The position numbers and the translations under genes were made by a program. Source: Arthrobacter agilis (lineage in GTDB: Bacteria > Actinomycetota > Actinomycetes > Actinomycetales > Micrococcaceae). From it: 64,000 nt of DNA. The stretch is taken from the NCBI RefSeq assembly GCF_030816075.1, contig NZ_JAUSXO010000001.1, forward strand, positions 1,178,001 to 1,242,000, given 5' to 3'. A model generated the notes under the pieces. It did no database searches. It was not told the origin of the DNA and saw nothing but the letters and a program-made list of their open reading frames with translations. This document shows positions 51,271 to 59,949 of this stretch, one piece after another (positions within the stretch are counted from its first letter, which is position 1; each line of letters opens with the position of its first letter).

Positions 51271-52217
51271 CGGATGCTCCGTCCGGAGATGTCGAGGAAG
51301 ACGTCCTCGAGTGAACGCGGTGCCATGGAGATGGCCGTGGGCATGACGCCGCGCGCATCCCACCACCGGGCGAGATGCGCGATGTCGGCGGCCGTGAGGG
51401 CTCCGCGGAGGACGTACTGTCCGGGCTCGTCCTCCCGCTGGTGCAGGTGGGGGAGGAGGTCCGGCGGGATCGTGAGCCCGGGCACGGCCTCGAAGCGCAG
51501 CTCACGCATGCCGTCGGCGTCCTGGTCCGCGGTGAGGGCCGCCACGGTGCCCTCGGCGACGGTCCGGCCGCCCTCCAGGATGTACACGTAGTCCGCGAGC
51601 TTCTGGGCGTCGTCGAGCAGGTGCGTGGTCAGGATGACGGCGAGGCCGTCCGCCCGCAGCTCGCGGATCAGCTCGAACACGATGGTGCGCGACTGCGGGT
51701 CGAGACCGGCGCTCGGCTCGTCGAGGAAGACCACCTCGGGCCGTCCCACGAGGGCGCAGGCGAGGGCCAGGCGCTGCTTCTGCCCGCCCGAGAGCCTCCG
51801 GATGGACACGGTGCCGAACTCGTCGAGGCCGAGGCGCTCGGCCAGGGCGTCGACCGGCAGCGGTGAGCTGTACATGGAGGCGACATGCTTCAGGAGGGCC
51901 AGCGGGCGCACGGACGGCGGGAGCCCGCCGTCCTGAAGCATGACGCCCACCCTCGCGCGCAGGTGCGGTGTCGCCCGGTAGGGATCCTCGCCGAGCAGGC
52001 GCACGGTGCCGCCGTCGGCCCGCTGGAGCCCCTGGGCGCACTCGAGGGTCGTCGTCTTCCCGGCGCCGTTGGCCCCGAGGAGGACCGTCACGGCCCCGCG
52101 CTCCGCGCTCAGGCTCACGCCCTCGAGCACGCGCACCATCCGCCCGTCGAGGGCGCCGACGGGACCGAAATCCTTGATGAGACCGTCGATCTCGAGGGCG
52201 GGAGGAGGTGTCGGCAC
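51267..52217 (-). CDS. ABC transporter ATP-binding protein
   Basis: 316 residues. Walker A GANGAGKTT (about 48-56), signature LSGGQKQRLALA, Walker B VVFLDEPSAGLDP, H-loop TTHLLDD. The C-terminal 90 residues are the extra domain seen in drug/lipid exporter ATPases. GTG 52217 follows TAGAAT (52229-52224) by 6 nt: leaderless. Divergent from sufR across 127 bp; a shared SufR-controlled region is possible. Confidence 0.93.
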   Translation of the reverse strand: MPTPPPALEIDGLIKDFGPVGALDGRMVRVLEGVSLSAERGAVTVLLGANGAGKTTTLECAQGLQRADGGTVRLLGEDPYRATPHLRARVGVMLQDGGLPPSVRPLALLKHVASMYSSPLPVDALAERLGLDEFGTVSIRRLSGGQKQRLALACALVGRPEVVFLDEPSAGLDPQSRTIVFELIRELRADGLAVILTTHLLDDAQKLADYVYILEGGRTVAEGTVAALTADQDADGMRELRFEAVPGLTIPPDLLPHLHQREDEPGQYVLRGALTAADIAHLARWWDARGVMPTAISMAPRSLEDVFLDISGRSIR

Positions 52218-52292
52218 CCCTCTATTCTACGTCAGGTAGTAATCCGTCCGGGGCTCCCGATGGGTAGCCTCGCCTAAGTGGTGGCACGGAAT

Positions 52293-52322
52293 ACATTAGG
52301 TCATGCTTGTGTTGTCTAATGT
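52293..52322 (+). promoter_or_regulatory. Inverted repeat in the sufR leader, candidate SufR operator
   Basis: ACATTAG (52293-52299) and CTAATGT (52316-52322) form a perfect 7-bp inverted repeat with a 16-nt spacer, overlapping candidate -10 boxes (TACATT, TAATGT). Autoregulation of sufR is known in other actinobacteria; this site is inferred. Confidence 0.6.
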
Positions 52323-52344
52323 GTCGCCGATGGGAGGAGAGGAC

Positions 52345-53232
52345 ATGACCGCATCACCCCGTGCTGCCTCCGACCCTGCTGCCGGCGCTCCCGCCGGACG
52401 GACCGCGCAGATCGTCTCGCCGGACCCGGACGAGCGCACGCGCGACCGCGTGCTGTCCGCGGTCCTCGAACGGGGCCCCGTCAGCGCTGCCGAACTCGGC
52501 GACGGCCTCGGGTTCACCCCGGCGGCCATGCGCCGCCACCTCGACGCCCTGTGGCAGGACGGCCTCATCGAGGTCAAGCAGGCACGCAGCTCGGCGACCG
52601 GCGCCGGTCGACCGGCACGGCGCTATGTCCTCAGCCAGCGCGGACAGGCCAAGATGGGCAACGACTACCTCGACATCGCCACCGCCGCCCTCGCGCAGCT
52701 CGGTGCAGCGGCCGGTCCCGAGGCCATCGAGGAGTTCGCACGGCTGCGGTTCTCCGGCATGGAGGAGCGCTACCGCCCCCTCGTCGAGGCCGCGGGCCCC
52801 GATCTCGAGGCACGCGCACGCGCCCTGGCCGCCGCACTCAGCGCCGACGGGTTCGTCGGGTCCACGAAGACCGTGGGCCTGCCCCAGGGACGCGGGACCC
52901 GGGTGCTGCCGGCAGGCCGCCCCGTCATGCTCAGCGTCCAGCTCTGCCAGGGGCACTGCCCCATTCAGGGCCTCGCCTCCGCCTTCCCCGCCTTCTGCGA
53001 GCAGGAGACCGGCGTGTTCGCCCGCCTGCTCGGCGTCGACGTGCGTCGCCTGTCGACGCTCGCCGCCGGCGGGCACGTCTGCACCACCCACATACCCCTG
53101 GGACGGACGACGGCGGTGCCCGCACCGGGCACCCCCGACGCCTCCGGGCCCGCCGCTCCTCCGGCGGAGCCGGCCGCGGCGTCCCCCAGCAACCCAGCAA
53201 CGTTATCCATCCATCAGCAAGGAAGGCCATGA
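52345..53232 (+). CDS. sufR: SufR, Fe-S cluster-sensing repressor of suf
   Basis: 295 residues. N-terminal winged helix (about 32-90: [38 protein letters not shown]) and Cys at about 201, 205, 218 and 246, with spacing like SufR proteins that bind a [4Fe-4S] cluster. ATG 52345 has a strong GGAGGAGAGG site; ATG 52303 after TACATT is a leaderless alternative. The tail after residue 255 is Ala/Pro-rich. The stop overlaps the sufB start. Confidence 0.93.
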   Translation: MTASPRAASDPAAGAPAGRTAQIVSPDPDERTRDRVLSAVLERGPVSAAELGDGLGFTPAAMRRHLDALWQDGLIEVKQARSSATGAGRPARRYVLSQRGQAKMGNDYLDIATAALAQLGAAAGPEAIEEFARLRFSGMEERYRPLVEAAGPDLEARARALAAALSADGFVGSTKTVGLPQGRGTRVLPAGRPVMLSVQLCQGHCPIQGLASAFPAFCEQETGVFARLLGVDVRRLSTLAAGGHVCTTHIPLGRTTAVPAPGTPDASGPAAPPAEPAAASPSNPATLSIHQQGRP

Positions 53233-54704
53233 TGACGGATCAAGTAGACCGCAAGCCAGTTGCTTCGGCAGTGCCGGAGTCGGTGATCACCGACATCCTG
53301 GAGAAGAACCCCGAGCTCGAGGGCATCGGCACCTACCAGTACGGCTGGGCCGACAAGAACGAGGCGAGCGACAACGCGCGCCGCGGCCTGAGCGAGGAGG
53401 TCGTCCGCGACATCTCCGCCAAGAAGAACGAGCCCGAGTGGATGCTCGACCTCCGCCTGAAGGGCCTCAAGTACTTCGACCGCAAGCCCATGCCCGCGTG
53501 GGGTGCCGATCTCTCCGGGATCGACTTCGACAACATCAAGTACTTCGTCCGCTCCACCGAGAAGCAGGCGAACACGTGGGAGGACCTCCCCGAGGACATC
53601 CGCAACACGTACGAGAAGCTCGGCATCCCCGAGGCCGAGCGCGCCCGCCTCGTGTCCGGCGTCGCCGCCCAGTACGAGTCCGAGGTGGTCTACCACCAGC
53701 TGCGCGAGGACCTGGAGCGCCAGGGCGTGATCTTCCTCGACACGGACACCGCGCTGCGTGAGCATCCGGAGATCTTCAAGGAGTACTTCGGCACGATCAT
53801 CCCGGTCGGCGACAATAAGTTCGCCTCGCTGAACACGGCCGTGTGGTCCGGCGGGTCGTTCGTCTACGTGCCCAAGGGCGTCCACGTCGAGATCCCGCTG
53901 CAGGCCTACTTCCGGATCAACACGGAGAACATGGGCCAGTTCGAGCGCACGCTGATCATCGCGGACGAGGACTCCTACGTGCACTACATCGAGGGCTGCA
54001 CCGCCCCGATCTACACATCCGACTCCCTGCACTCGGCCGTCGTCGAGATCGTGGTCAAGAAGGGCGCCCGCGTCCGGTACACCACCATCCAGAACTGGTC
54101 GAACAACGTGTACAACCTCGTCACCAAGCGCGCCATCGCGCACGAGGGCGCCACCATGGAGTGGATCGACGGCAACATCGGCTCGAAGGTCACCATGAAG
54201 TACCCCGCCGTGTACCTGGTGGGCGAGCACGCCAAGGGCGAGACCCTCTCCATCGCCTTCGCCGGCGAGGGGCAGCACCAGGACACCGGCTCGAAGATGG
54301 TGCACATCGCGCCGAACACCAAGTCCTCGATCATCTCGAAGTCCGTGGCGCGTGGCGGTGGACGGGCCGCCTACCGCGGCCTCGTCCAGGTCCGCGACGG
54401 CGCCAAGCACTCCGCGAACACGGTGCGCTGCGACGCGCTGCTCGTGGACACCATCTCCCGCTCGGACACGTACCCGTACGTGGACATCCGCGAGGACGAC
54501 GTGACGATGGGCCACGAGGCCACGGTGTCGCGTGTCAGCGAGGAGCAGCTGTTCTACCTCATGTCCCGCGGGCTCCCCGAGGACGAGGCCATGGCCATGA
54601 TCGTGCGCGGCTTCATCGAGCCGATCGCCCGTGAGCTGCCCATGGAGTACGCGCTCGAGCTGAACCGGCTGATCGAACTGCAGATGGAAGGGGCCGTAGG
54701 CTAG
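53232..54704 (+). CDS. sufB: Fe-S cluster assembly scaffold SufB
   Basis: 490 residues. Scaffold on which new Fe-S clusters form with SufC and SufD. Landmarks are [21 protein letters not shown]-like [14 protein letters not shown] and the C-terminal [15 protein letters not shown] [14 protein letters not shown], which holds a cluster-building Cys. No intein is present, unlike the mycobacterial gene. ATG at 53229 directly before is an equal start and would overlap the sufR stop as ATGA. Confidence 0.97.
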   Translation: MTDQVDRKPVASAVPESVITDILEKNPELEGIGTYQYGWADKNEASDNARRGLSEEVVRDISAKKNEPEWMLDLRLKGLKYFDRKPMPAWGADLSGIDFDNIKYFVRSTEKQANTWEDLPEDIRNTYEKLGIPEAERARLVSGVAAQYESEVVYHQLREDLERQGVIFLDTDTALREHPEIFKEYFGTIIPVGDNKFASLNTAVWSGGSFVYVPKGVHVEIPLQAYFRINTENMGQFERTLIIADEDSYVHYIEGCTAPIYTSDSLHSAVVEIVVKKGARVRYTTIQNWSNNVYNLVTKRAIAHEGATMEWIDGNIGSKVTMKYPAVYLVGEHAKGETLSIAFAGEGQHQDTGSKMVHIAPNTKSSIISKSVARGGGRAAYRGLVQVRDGAKHSANTVRCDALLVDTISRSDTYPYVDIREDDVTMGHEATVSRVSEEQLFYLMSRGLPEDEAMAMIVRGFIEPIARELPMEYALELNRLIELQMEGAVG

Positions 54705-54706
54705 CA

Positions 54707-56048
54707 ATGGCTGAGACCACCCACACGGAAATTTCACCCGCCGCCCCCGAGGGAGAGGTCACCGATCTCGGCGACCTCGACGAGAAGGCACGCCTCGGCG
54801 CGCCGTCGGGCGCCGCGGACCGCTCCACCGCGATCGACGGGTTCACGGAGGAGGGCGAGAGCCTCTCCGCCCGGAACACCGGGTCCGAGCAGCTCGGCCT
54901 CAAGAAGCACAGCCACGGCAACGCCCCCGTGGTGCCCGAGGCCTCGCGCGGGGAGCGGCGCCGGTCCTTCGACCTCGCCGACTTCCCCGCCCTCACGGGC
55001 CTCGAGGAGGACTGGCGGTTCACCCCGCTCAAGCGCCTCCGCGGGCTGCACACCGACGAACTTACCGGGGCGGCCCCCGCCGTCGAGGTCACCGGCGCCG
55101 GGAACGTCACCGTCGAGACGGTGGACCGCAGCGATGCCCGCCTGGGCTCCGCGGCGACGCCCGAGGACCGCGTCTCCGCCGCGGCGTGGAACGCCTTCTC
55201 CGAGGCGACCGTCATCACCATCCCGAAGGAGACGGTGGCCGACGGCGAGGTCATGGTCAGCATCACCGGGTCGGCCTCCGAGGTTGCGGCGCAGCACCTC
55301 CACATCCATGCCGAGGCCTTCTCCAGGGCCGTCGTCGTCCTGGACCACTCCGGTTCGGCCACCCTCGCCCAGAACGTCGAGATCGTCGTCGGCGACGGCG
55401 CGGAACTGACCGTCGTGAGCGTCCAGGAATGGGACGACGACGCCGTCCACGTCTCCTCGCAGCAGGCGAAGGTGGGCCGCGACGCCCGCTACAAGCACGT
55501 CGTGGTCAGCCTCGGCGGCGACCTCGTGCGCCTCACGCCGTCGTCGATCTTCACCGCCACCGGCGCTGAGGTCGAGATGTACGGGCTGTACTTCGCCGAC
55601 GCCAGCCAGCACCTCGAGCAGCGCCTCCTGGTGGACCACGCCGTGCCGAACTGCAAGTCCCGCGTCACCTACAAGGGCGCGCTGCAGGGCGACAACGCGC
55701 ACACCGTGTGGGTGGGCGATGTGCTGATCCGCAAGGCCGCCGAGGGGACGGACACCTACGAGACGAACCGCAACCTGATCCTCACGGACGGCGCGCGGTC
55801 CGATTCGGTGCCGAACCTCGAGATCGAGACGGGCCTCATCGAAGGTGCGGGACACGCCAGCGCCACCGGGCGCTTCGACGACGAGCACCTGTTCTACCTG
55901 ATGGCGCGCGGCATCCCCGAGAAGGCCGCACGCCGCCTGGTGGTCCGCGGCTTCCTCACCGAGGTCATCCAGCAGATCAAGGTGCCCCGCCCTCGAGGAG
56001 AGGCTCTCCGAGTCGGTGGAGCGCGAGCTCGCGGCAGGGAACCTCTGA
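54707..56048 (+). CDS. sufD: Fe-S assembly protein SufD, apparent 1-nt frameshift near the 3' end
   Basis: About 446 residues if corrected. Right-handed beta-helix partner of SufB; SNRN-type region ETNRNLILTDGARSDSVPNLEIE and FYLMARGIPEKAARRLVVRGF are present. After QQIKVP (near 55984) the reading frame goes off: the family-like tail ALEERLSESVERELAAGNL and its TGA (56046-56048) lie one frame over, reached by deleting one C of the C4 run 55985-55988. As written, the frame runs on through the Rieske gene to 56407 as a 566-residue fusion. sufD starts 2 nt after sufB. Confidence 0.9.
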
Positions 56049-56407
56049 TGGCCGACGGGCCCCGCGGCGAGCTGATCTGCGATGTGGGCGACATCGAGGT
56101 CAAGCAGGCGCTGCGCGTGCTGATCGACGACTATCCCGTCGTCATCGTCCGCGATTCGGACGGCGAGATCCACGCACTGGGCGACACCTGCTCGCACGCG
56201 GACATCTCGCTGTCCGAGGGCGACGTCGAGGGCTGCGCCATCGAATGCTGGGGCCACGGGTCCCAGTTCGACCTGCGCAGCGGCCAGCCGCTGCAGCTCC
56301 CGGCGTACGAGCCCGTCCCGGTGTTCGCACTCGAGATCCACGACGGCAACGTCTACGTCGACATCACGACGGTCACCAACGGAGCCCCCGCGCCGCAGTT
56401 CGGCTGA
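56048..56407 (+). CDS. Rieske [2Fe-2S] ferredoxin of the suf operon
   Basis: 119 residues. Rieske ligands CSH (CxH) and CWGH (CxxH) in DTCSHADISL and IECWGHGSQFDL. Such small ferredoxins are standard in actinobacterial suf operons and may supply electrons to assembly. ATG 56048 overlaps the expected sufD stop (TGATG). It is in frame with the sequenced sufD frame because of the extra C. Confidence 0.92.
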   Translation: MADGPRGELICDVGDIEVKQALRVLIDDYPVVIVRDSDGEIHALGDTCSHADISLSEGDVEGCAIECWGHGSQFDLRSGQPLQLPAYEPVPVFALEIHDGNVYVDITTVTNGAPAPQFG

Positions 56408-56470
56408 CGCCGCGGTCCACGCACTTCCTGCACACTTCCTGCACAGCAGGCGAAGGAGAGAGAACACACG

Positions 56471-57238
56471 ATGTCCACACTTGAAATCAAGGACCTGCAC
56501 GTCAGCATCGACACCGAGCAGGGCAACGTCCCCATCCTCAAGGGCGTCACGCTGACCATCAACACCGGTGAGACCCACGCCATCATGGGTCCCAACGGCT
56601 CCGGCAAGTCGACCCTCGCCTCGACGATCGCCGGCCACCCCCGGTACAAGGTCGACAGCGGATCGATCACGCTCGACGGCGAGGACGTCCTGTCCATGAG
56701 CGTCGACGAGCGCGCCCGCGCCGGCCTCTTCCTCGCCATGCAGTACCCGGTCGAGGTCCCCGGCGTCACCATGACCAACTTCCTGCGCACGGCCAAGACC
56801 GCGCTCGACGGCGAAGCCCCGAGCCTGCGGCACTGGACCAAGGACGTCAAGAACGCCATGGCCCAGCTGCGCATCGACGCCGACTTCGCCCAGCGCAACG
56901 TCAACGAGGGCTTCTCCGGCGGCGAGAAGAAGCGCGTGGAGATCCTGCAGCTGGAGCTCTTCCGTCCGAAGTTCTCGATCCTCGACGAGACCGATTCCGG
57001 TCTCGACGTCGACGCCCTGAAGGTGGTCTCCGAGGGAGTCAACCGCGAGCACTCGAAGGGCGAGATGGGCACGCTGCTCATCACGCACTACACGCGGATC
57101 CTGCGCTACATCAAGCCGGACTTCGTGCACGTCTTCGTTGCGGGCCGGATCGCCGAGGAGGGTGGCCCGGAACTCGCGGACCGCCTCGAGGAAGAGGGCT
57201 ACGATCGGTTCACGGCGCAGTCCGCGGTCGAGGCCTAG
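56471..57238 (+). CDS. sufC: Fe-S assembly ATPase SufC
   Basis: 255 residues. Soluble ABC ATPase driving SufBD conformational change. Walker A GPNGSGKST (about 39-47), signature FSGGEKKRVEIL, Walker B SILDETDSGLD (the usual SufC form). AAGGAG precedes the ATG. The 63-nt gap after the Rieske gene contains a doubled CACTTCCTGCA. Confidence 0.97.
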   Translation: MSTLEIKDLHVSIDTEQGNVPILKGVTLTINTGETHAIMGPNGSGKSTLASTIAGHPRYKVDSGSITLDGEDVLSMSVDERARAGLFLAMQYPVEVPGVTMTNFLRTAKTALDGEAPSLRHWTKDVKNAMAQLRIDADFAQRNVNEGFSGGEKKRVEILQLELFRPKFSILDETDSGLDVDALKVVSEGVNREHSKGEMGTLLITHYTRILRYIKPDFVHVFVAGRIAEEGGPELADRLEEEGYDRFTAQSAVEA

Positions 57239-57301
57239 GACCACTGTCCCGGCGCCCCGGCGTGCCGATCGCTTTGACCATCGCCTGAAAGGAAGAGTCG
57301 C

Positions 57302-57631
57302 ATGAGTGATGTACAGCAGGCGCAGACCGCGCTGGACGACATCGAGGAAGCCCTGCGGGACGTGATCGACCCGGAACTCGGCGTGAACGTCGTGGACCTC
57401 GGTCTCCTGTACGGCCTGAACTACGCGGAGGACGGCGCCCTCCTGATCGACATGACGCTCACCACCGCGGCCTGCCCGCTGACCGACGTGCTCGAGGAGC
57501 AGGTCGGCCAGGCGCTGGACGGCGTCGTGGACGAGTGGCGGCTGAACTGGGTGTGGATGCCGCCGTGGGGTCCCGAGCGGATCACCGAGGACGGCCGCGA
57601 CCAGATGCGTGCCCTCGGCTTCAACATCTGA
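57302..57631 (+). CDS. SufT-type metal-sulfur cluster assembly factor (DUF59)
   Basis: 109 residues. MIP18/DUF59 domain: DPELGVNVVDLGL (about 22-34), then LTTAACPLTDVLEEQV with the conserved Cys, and PPWGPERITEDGRDQMRALG. SufT proteins act in Fe-S protein maturation. AAGGAAG precedes the ATG. In M. tuberculosis sufS and sufU lie between sufC and this gene; here they do not. Confidence 0.93.
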   Translation: MSDVQQAQTALDDIEEALRDVIDPELGVNVVDLGLLYGLNYAEDGALLIDMTLTTAACPLTDVLEEQVGQALDGVVDEWRLNWVWMPPWGPERITEDGRDQMRALGFNI

Positions 57632-57657
57632 GGTCGAACGCAGGCGTGCTGCCCGCG

Positions 57658-57695
57658 GGAAGGGCGGTTCCGGCATGCGCCGGGACCGCCCTTCC
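57658..57695 (+). terminator. Terminator of the suf operon
   Basis: 17-bp stem with one G-U pair (57658-57674 with 57679-57695), ATGC loop, 27 nt after the stop. A 10-bp direct repeat (57721-57740) follows in the gene-free gap to 57814. Confidence 0.85.
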
Positions 57696-57814
57696 GTCAT
57701 CGGGCCGTCATCGGTCAGGAGAGGGACCGGGAGGGACCGGGACGTCACAACGTGGGGCCGGCGCCCGTGCCGCAGCGGCGAGGCCCGGGTCGCACCCCGA
57801 GCCACAGACGGGCC

Positions 57815-58459
57815 TCACCTGCCCTGGCGGCCGTCCTCCTCGGCGTCGCCCAGGCCCCGAGCGGCGAGGGCCTCACCCGTGCGGTGGGCGTAGGCCACGG
57901 CGCCGACGACCAGCGGCGTGACCGCGACGCGCGGATTCCGGTCGAGCCCGCGTGCCCGGGCCGCGTCGCGGACGTCGACGAACAGGCCCGCGAGGTAGGG
58001 GATGCTGCGCAGCATGATGGACAGCGCCAGGGCGAACCGTTCCGGATCGGCGCCCACCACGCGGAACGGCCGCGCCAGCCGCGCCACGCCGTCGAGCAGG
58101 TCCTGCAGCGGCGTCGTCAGCGTCACGGCCCGCGCCGCGAGCAGGCATGCCGCGATGCCCCCCACCACGGCGAACGCCTGCGGCCACCCCTGGAACAGGC
58201 CCTGATAGAGCGCGAGGATCCCCAGCACGGGCGCCGCCGGCAGGAGCATCCTGAGGACGCGCGCCGGGGAGCACCGCGCTCCGAGGGTCAGGGCGCCGAG
58301 GGTGAGCACGAGGGCGACGGCGCTGGTCGCCGGCGACCGCCAGGCGACCACGACGACGGTGCAGGCGAGGGCCGCGACGGCCTTGACCGGCAGCGGCGTC
58401 CGGTACAGGAAGCCGGAGCCGGGCCGGTAGAGGCCGAGGGTGCTGCCGTATCCCCTCAC
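57815..58459 (-). CDS. bioN: ECF transporter T component (BioN type)
   Basis: 214 residues, five or six hydrophobic helices. The Ala-Arg-Gly coupling motif ARARGLDRNP (about 169-178) that touches the ATPases is present. Its GTG overlaps the bioM stop as GTGA. Energy-coupling subunit; with BioY and BioM it imports biotin. Confidence 0.9.
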   Translation of the reverse strand: MRGYGSTLGLYRPGSGFLYRTPLPVKAVAALACTVVVVAWRSPATSAVALVLTLGALTLGARCSPARVLRMLLPAAPVLGILALYQGLFQGWPQAFAVVGGIAACLLAARAVTLTTPLQDLLDGVARLARPFRVVGADPERFALALSIMLRSIPYLAGLFVDVRDAARARGLDRNPRVAVTPLVVGAVAYAHRTGEALAARGLGDAEEDGRQGR

Positions 58460-59151
58460 GTCCGCCCCGTCCCGGTCGTCGCGAGACGGCGGTAGTGGGC
58501 GACGGCCTCGGCCGGTGGCCCGTCGAAGACGATCCGGCCGTCGTCGACGACGAGCGTGCGGTCGCTCTCGAGGGCGAAGTCGAGGTTGTGCGTCGTGAAG
58601 ACGACCTGCTGGTCGAGGCCGGCGATGAGCTCGCGGACCCGGGCGTCGTTGCGCAGGTCCAGCAGCGTGGTCGGCTCGTCGGCGACGAGCACGCGCGGCT
58701 CCACGGCGAGCACGACGGCGAGGGCGAGGATCTGCCGTTCGCCGCCCGAGAGGTCGTAGATGCTGCGGTCGGCGAGGTGGTCCACGCCGAAGCGGCGCAG
58801 GACCGCCTCGCCCCGCGCCCGGCGGTCCGCTGCCGCCGTCTTCCGGGACCGGAGGGACAGCTCGACGTCCTCGCGGCCCGTGGGCATGACGAGCTGGGAG
58901 AACGGGTCGGTGAACACGAAGCCGACGCTGCGGCGGACGGCGCGCCCCTCGGACTGGGTGTCGCGCCCGAGGACACGGACCGACCCGGTGGTGGGGACGA
59001 GGAGGCCATTGACGAGGCGCAGGAGGGTGGACTTGCCGGAGCCGTTGGCGCCGATCACCGAGATCCGCCGCTCGGCGAGCGTCAGCGTGAGCGGATGGAG
59101 GAGCGTCCGGCCGTCGTCGGTGCGGACGCCCGCGCCGCTGAACTCGATCAC
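58456..59151 (-). CDS. bioM: ECF transporter ATPase (BioM type)
   Basis: 231 residues. Walker A GANGSGKST (about 34-42), Q-loop region FTDPFSQLVMPT, signature LSGGERQILALA, Walker B VLVADEPTTLLD. One ATPase gene suggests a homodimer. GTG overlaps the bioY stop as GTGA. Confidence 0.93.
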   Translation of the reverse strand: MIEFSGAGVRTDDGRTLLHPLTLTLAERRISVIGANGSGKSTLLRLVNGLLVPTTGSVRVLGRDTQSEGRAVRRSVGFVFTDPFSQLVMPTGREDVELSLRSRKTAAADRRARGEAVLRRFGVDHLADRSIYDLSGGERQILALAVVLAVEPRVLVADEPTTLLDLRNDARVRELIAGLDQQVVFTTHNLDFALESDRTLVVDDGRIVFDGPPAEAVAHYRRLATTGTGRT

Positions 59152-59783
59152 GCGGTCCCGCGCCGCCCGGCGAGCAGGCGCGGGAAGGCACGGTGGACGG
59201 ACACGGCGAGCACCGCGGCGAGCAGATTCTTCAGCACGTCCCCGGGCAGATAGGCGGCGTCCACGAGGATCGCATCGCGCAGGGGCAGGCCCGCGTTGAC
59301 CACCAGTCCCGCGATGCCGAGGGGGTGGACGGTCAGGAGGCTCGCGGCGAGGCACGCGAGGAACAGCAGTGCGGTCCGGAAGCGCTGCGTCCTCCGGAGG
59401 ACGGCGACGGCCAGCAGGCCCGCGACGAGGGCCGCGAGCGGGAATGCCACGAGGTACCCGGCGGACGGCCCGGCGAGCACGCCGAAGCCTCCGCTGAACC
59501 CGCTGAACACCGGGAGGCCGATCAGCCCGGCGACGAGATAGAGCAGGACGGCCGCCGTTCCGCGTGCCGGTCCGAGCACCACCCCTGCCAGCATCACGCC
59601 GAGCGTCTGCAGGGTAATGGGCACCCCGAGCGGGCCCACCGGTATTCCGGGTAGGATTGCAAGGGCGGCGATGAGGGCGGCGAAGACCGCGACCAGCGAG
59701 AGATCGGTGGTGTCCCACCGCTTGCGGGACGACGGCCGGCTGCTGCGGGCCGGTCCAGCATCGGTTTTCCCGGCTGGCTGCAT
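59148..59783 (-). CDS. bioY: Biotin transporter substrate-binding protein BioY
   Basis: 211 residues, six membrane helices. BioY signature: GVPITLQTLGVMLAG (about 60-74) and GPSAGYLVAFP. AAGGAGG precedes ATG 59783. TAGTCT about 90 nt upstream is a possible -10, leaving a leader with a hairpin. First gene of bioYMN. Biotin synthesis genes are not in the window. Confidence 0.95.
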   Translation of the reverse strand: MQPAGKTDAGPARSSRPSSRKRWDTTDLSLVAVFAALIAALAILPGIPVGPLGVPITLQTLGVMLAGVVLGPARGTAAVLLYLVAGLIGLPVFSGFSGGFGVLAGPSAGYLVAFPLAALVAGLLAVAVLRRTQRFRTALLFLACLAASLLTVHPLGIAGLVVNAGLPLRDAILVDAAYLPGDVLKNLLAAVLAVSVHRAFPRLLAGRRGTA

Positions 59784-59804
59784 GGCACATCCTCCTTCAG
59801 CGGG

Positions 59805-59828
59805 CCGGAGTCGCACCGGCCACTCCGG
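59805..59828 (-). promoter_or_regulatory. Hairpin in the bioY leader
   Basis: CCGGAGT/ACTCCGG (59805-59811 with 59822-59828), 10-nt loop, ending 6 nt before the bioY Shine-Dalgarno. It may influence translation start. No known biotin-responsive RNA class was recognised. Confidence 0.4.
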
Positions 59829-59949
59829 TGATATGTCGGTTCCCTCCAGCCGCACCTGCTTCTGTACCGAGACTAGCGCCGGTCATCAGGGACTCCCTTG
59901 TGGGATTCCTACAACAAACGCCGTCTCCGGCACCATCGAAAGGCCCACC

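Noticed and set aside
54707..56407. SufD-Rieske as a genuine new domain fusion
   Set aside because: The true sufD tail and stop are intact in the next frame, so an extra base is the simpler explanation; kept only as a finding to check.
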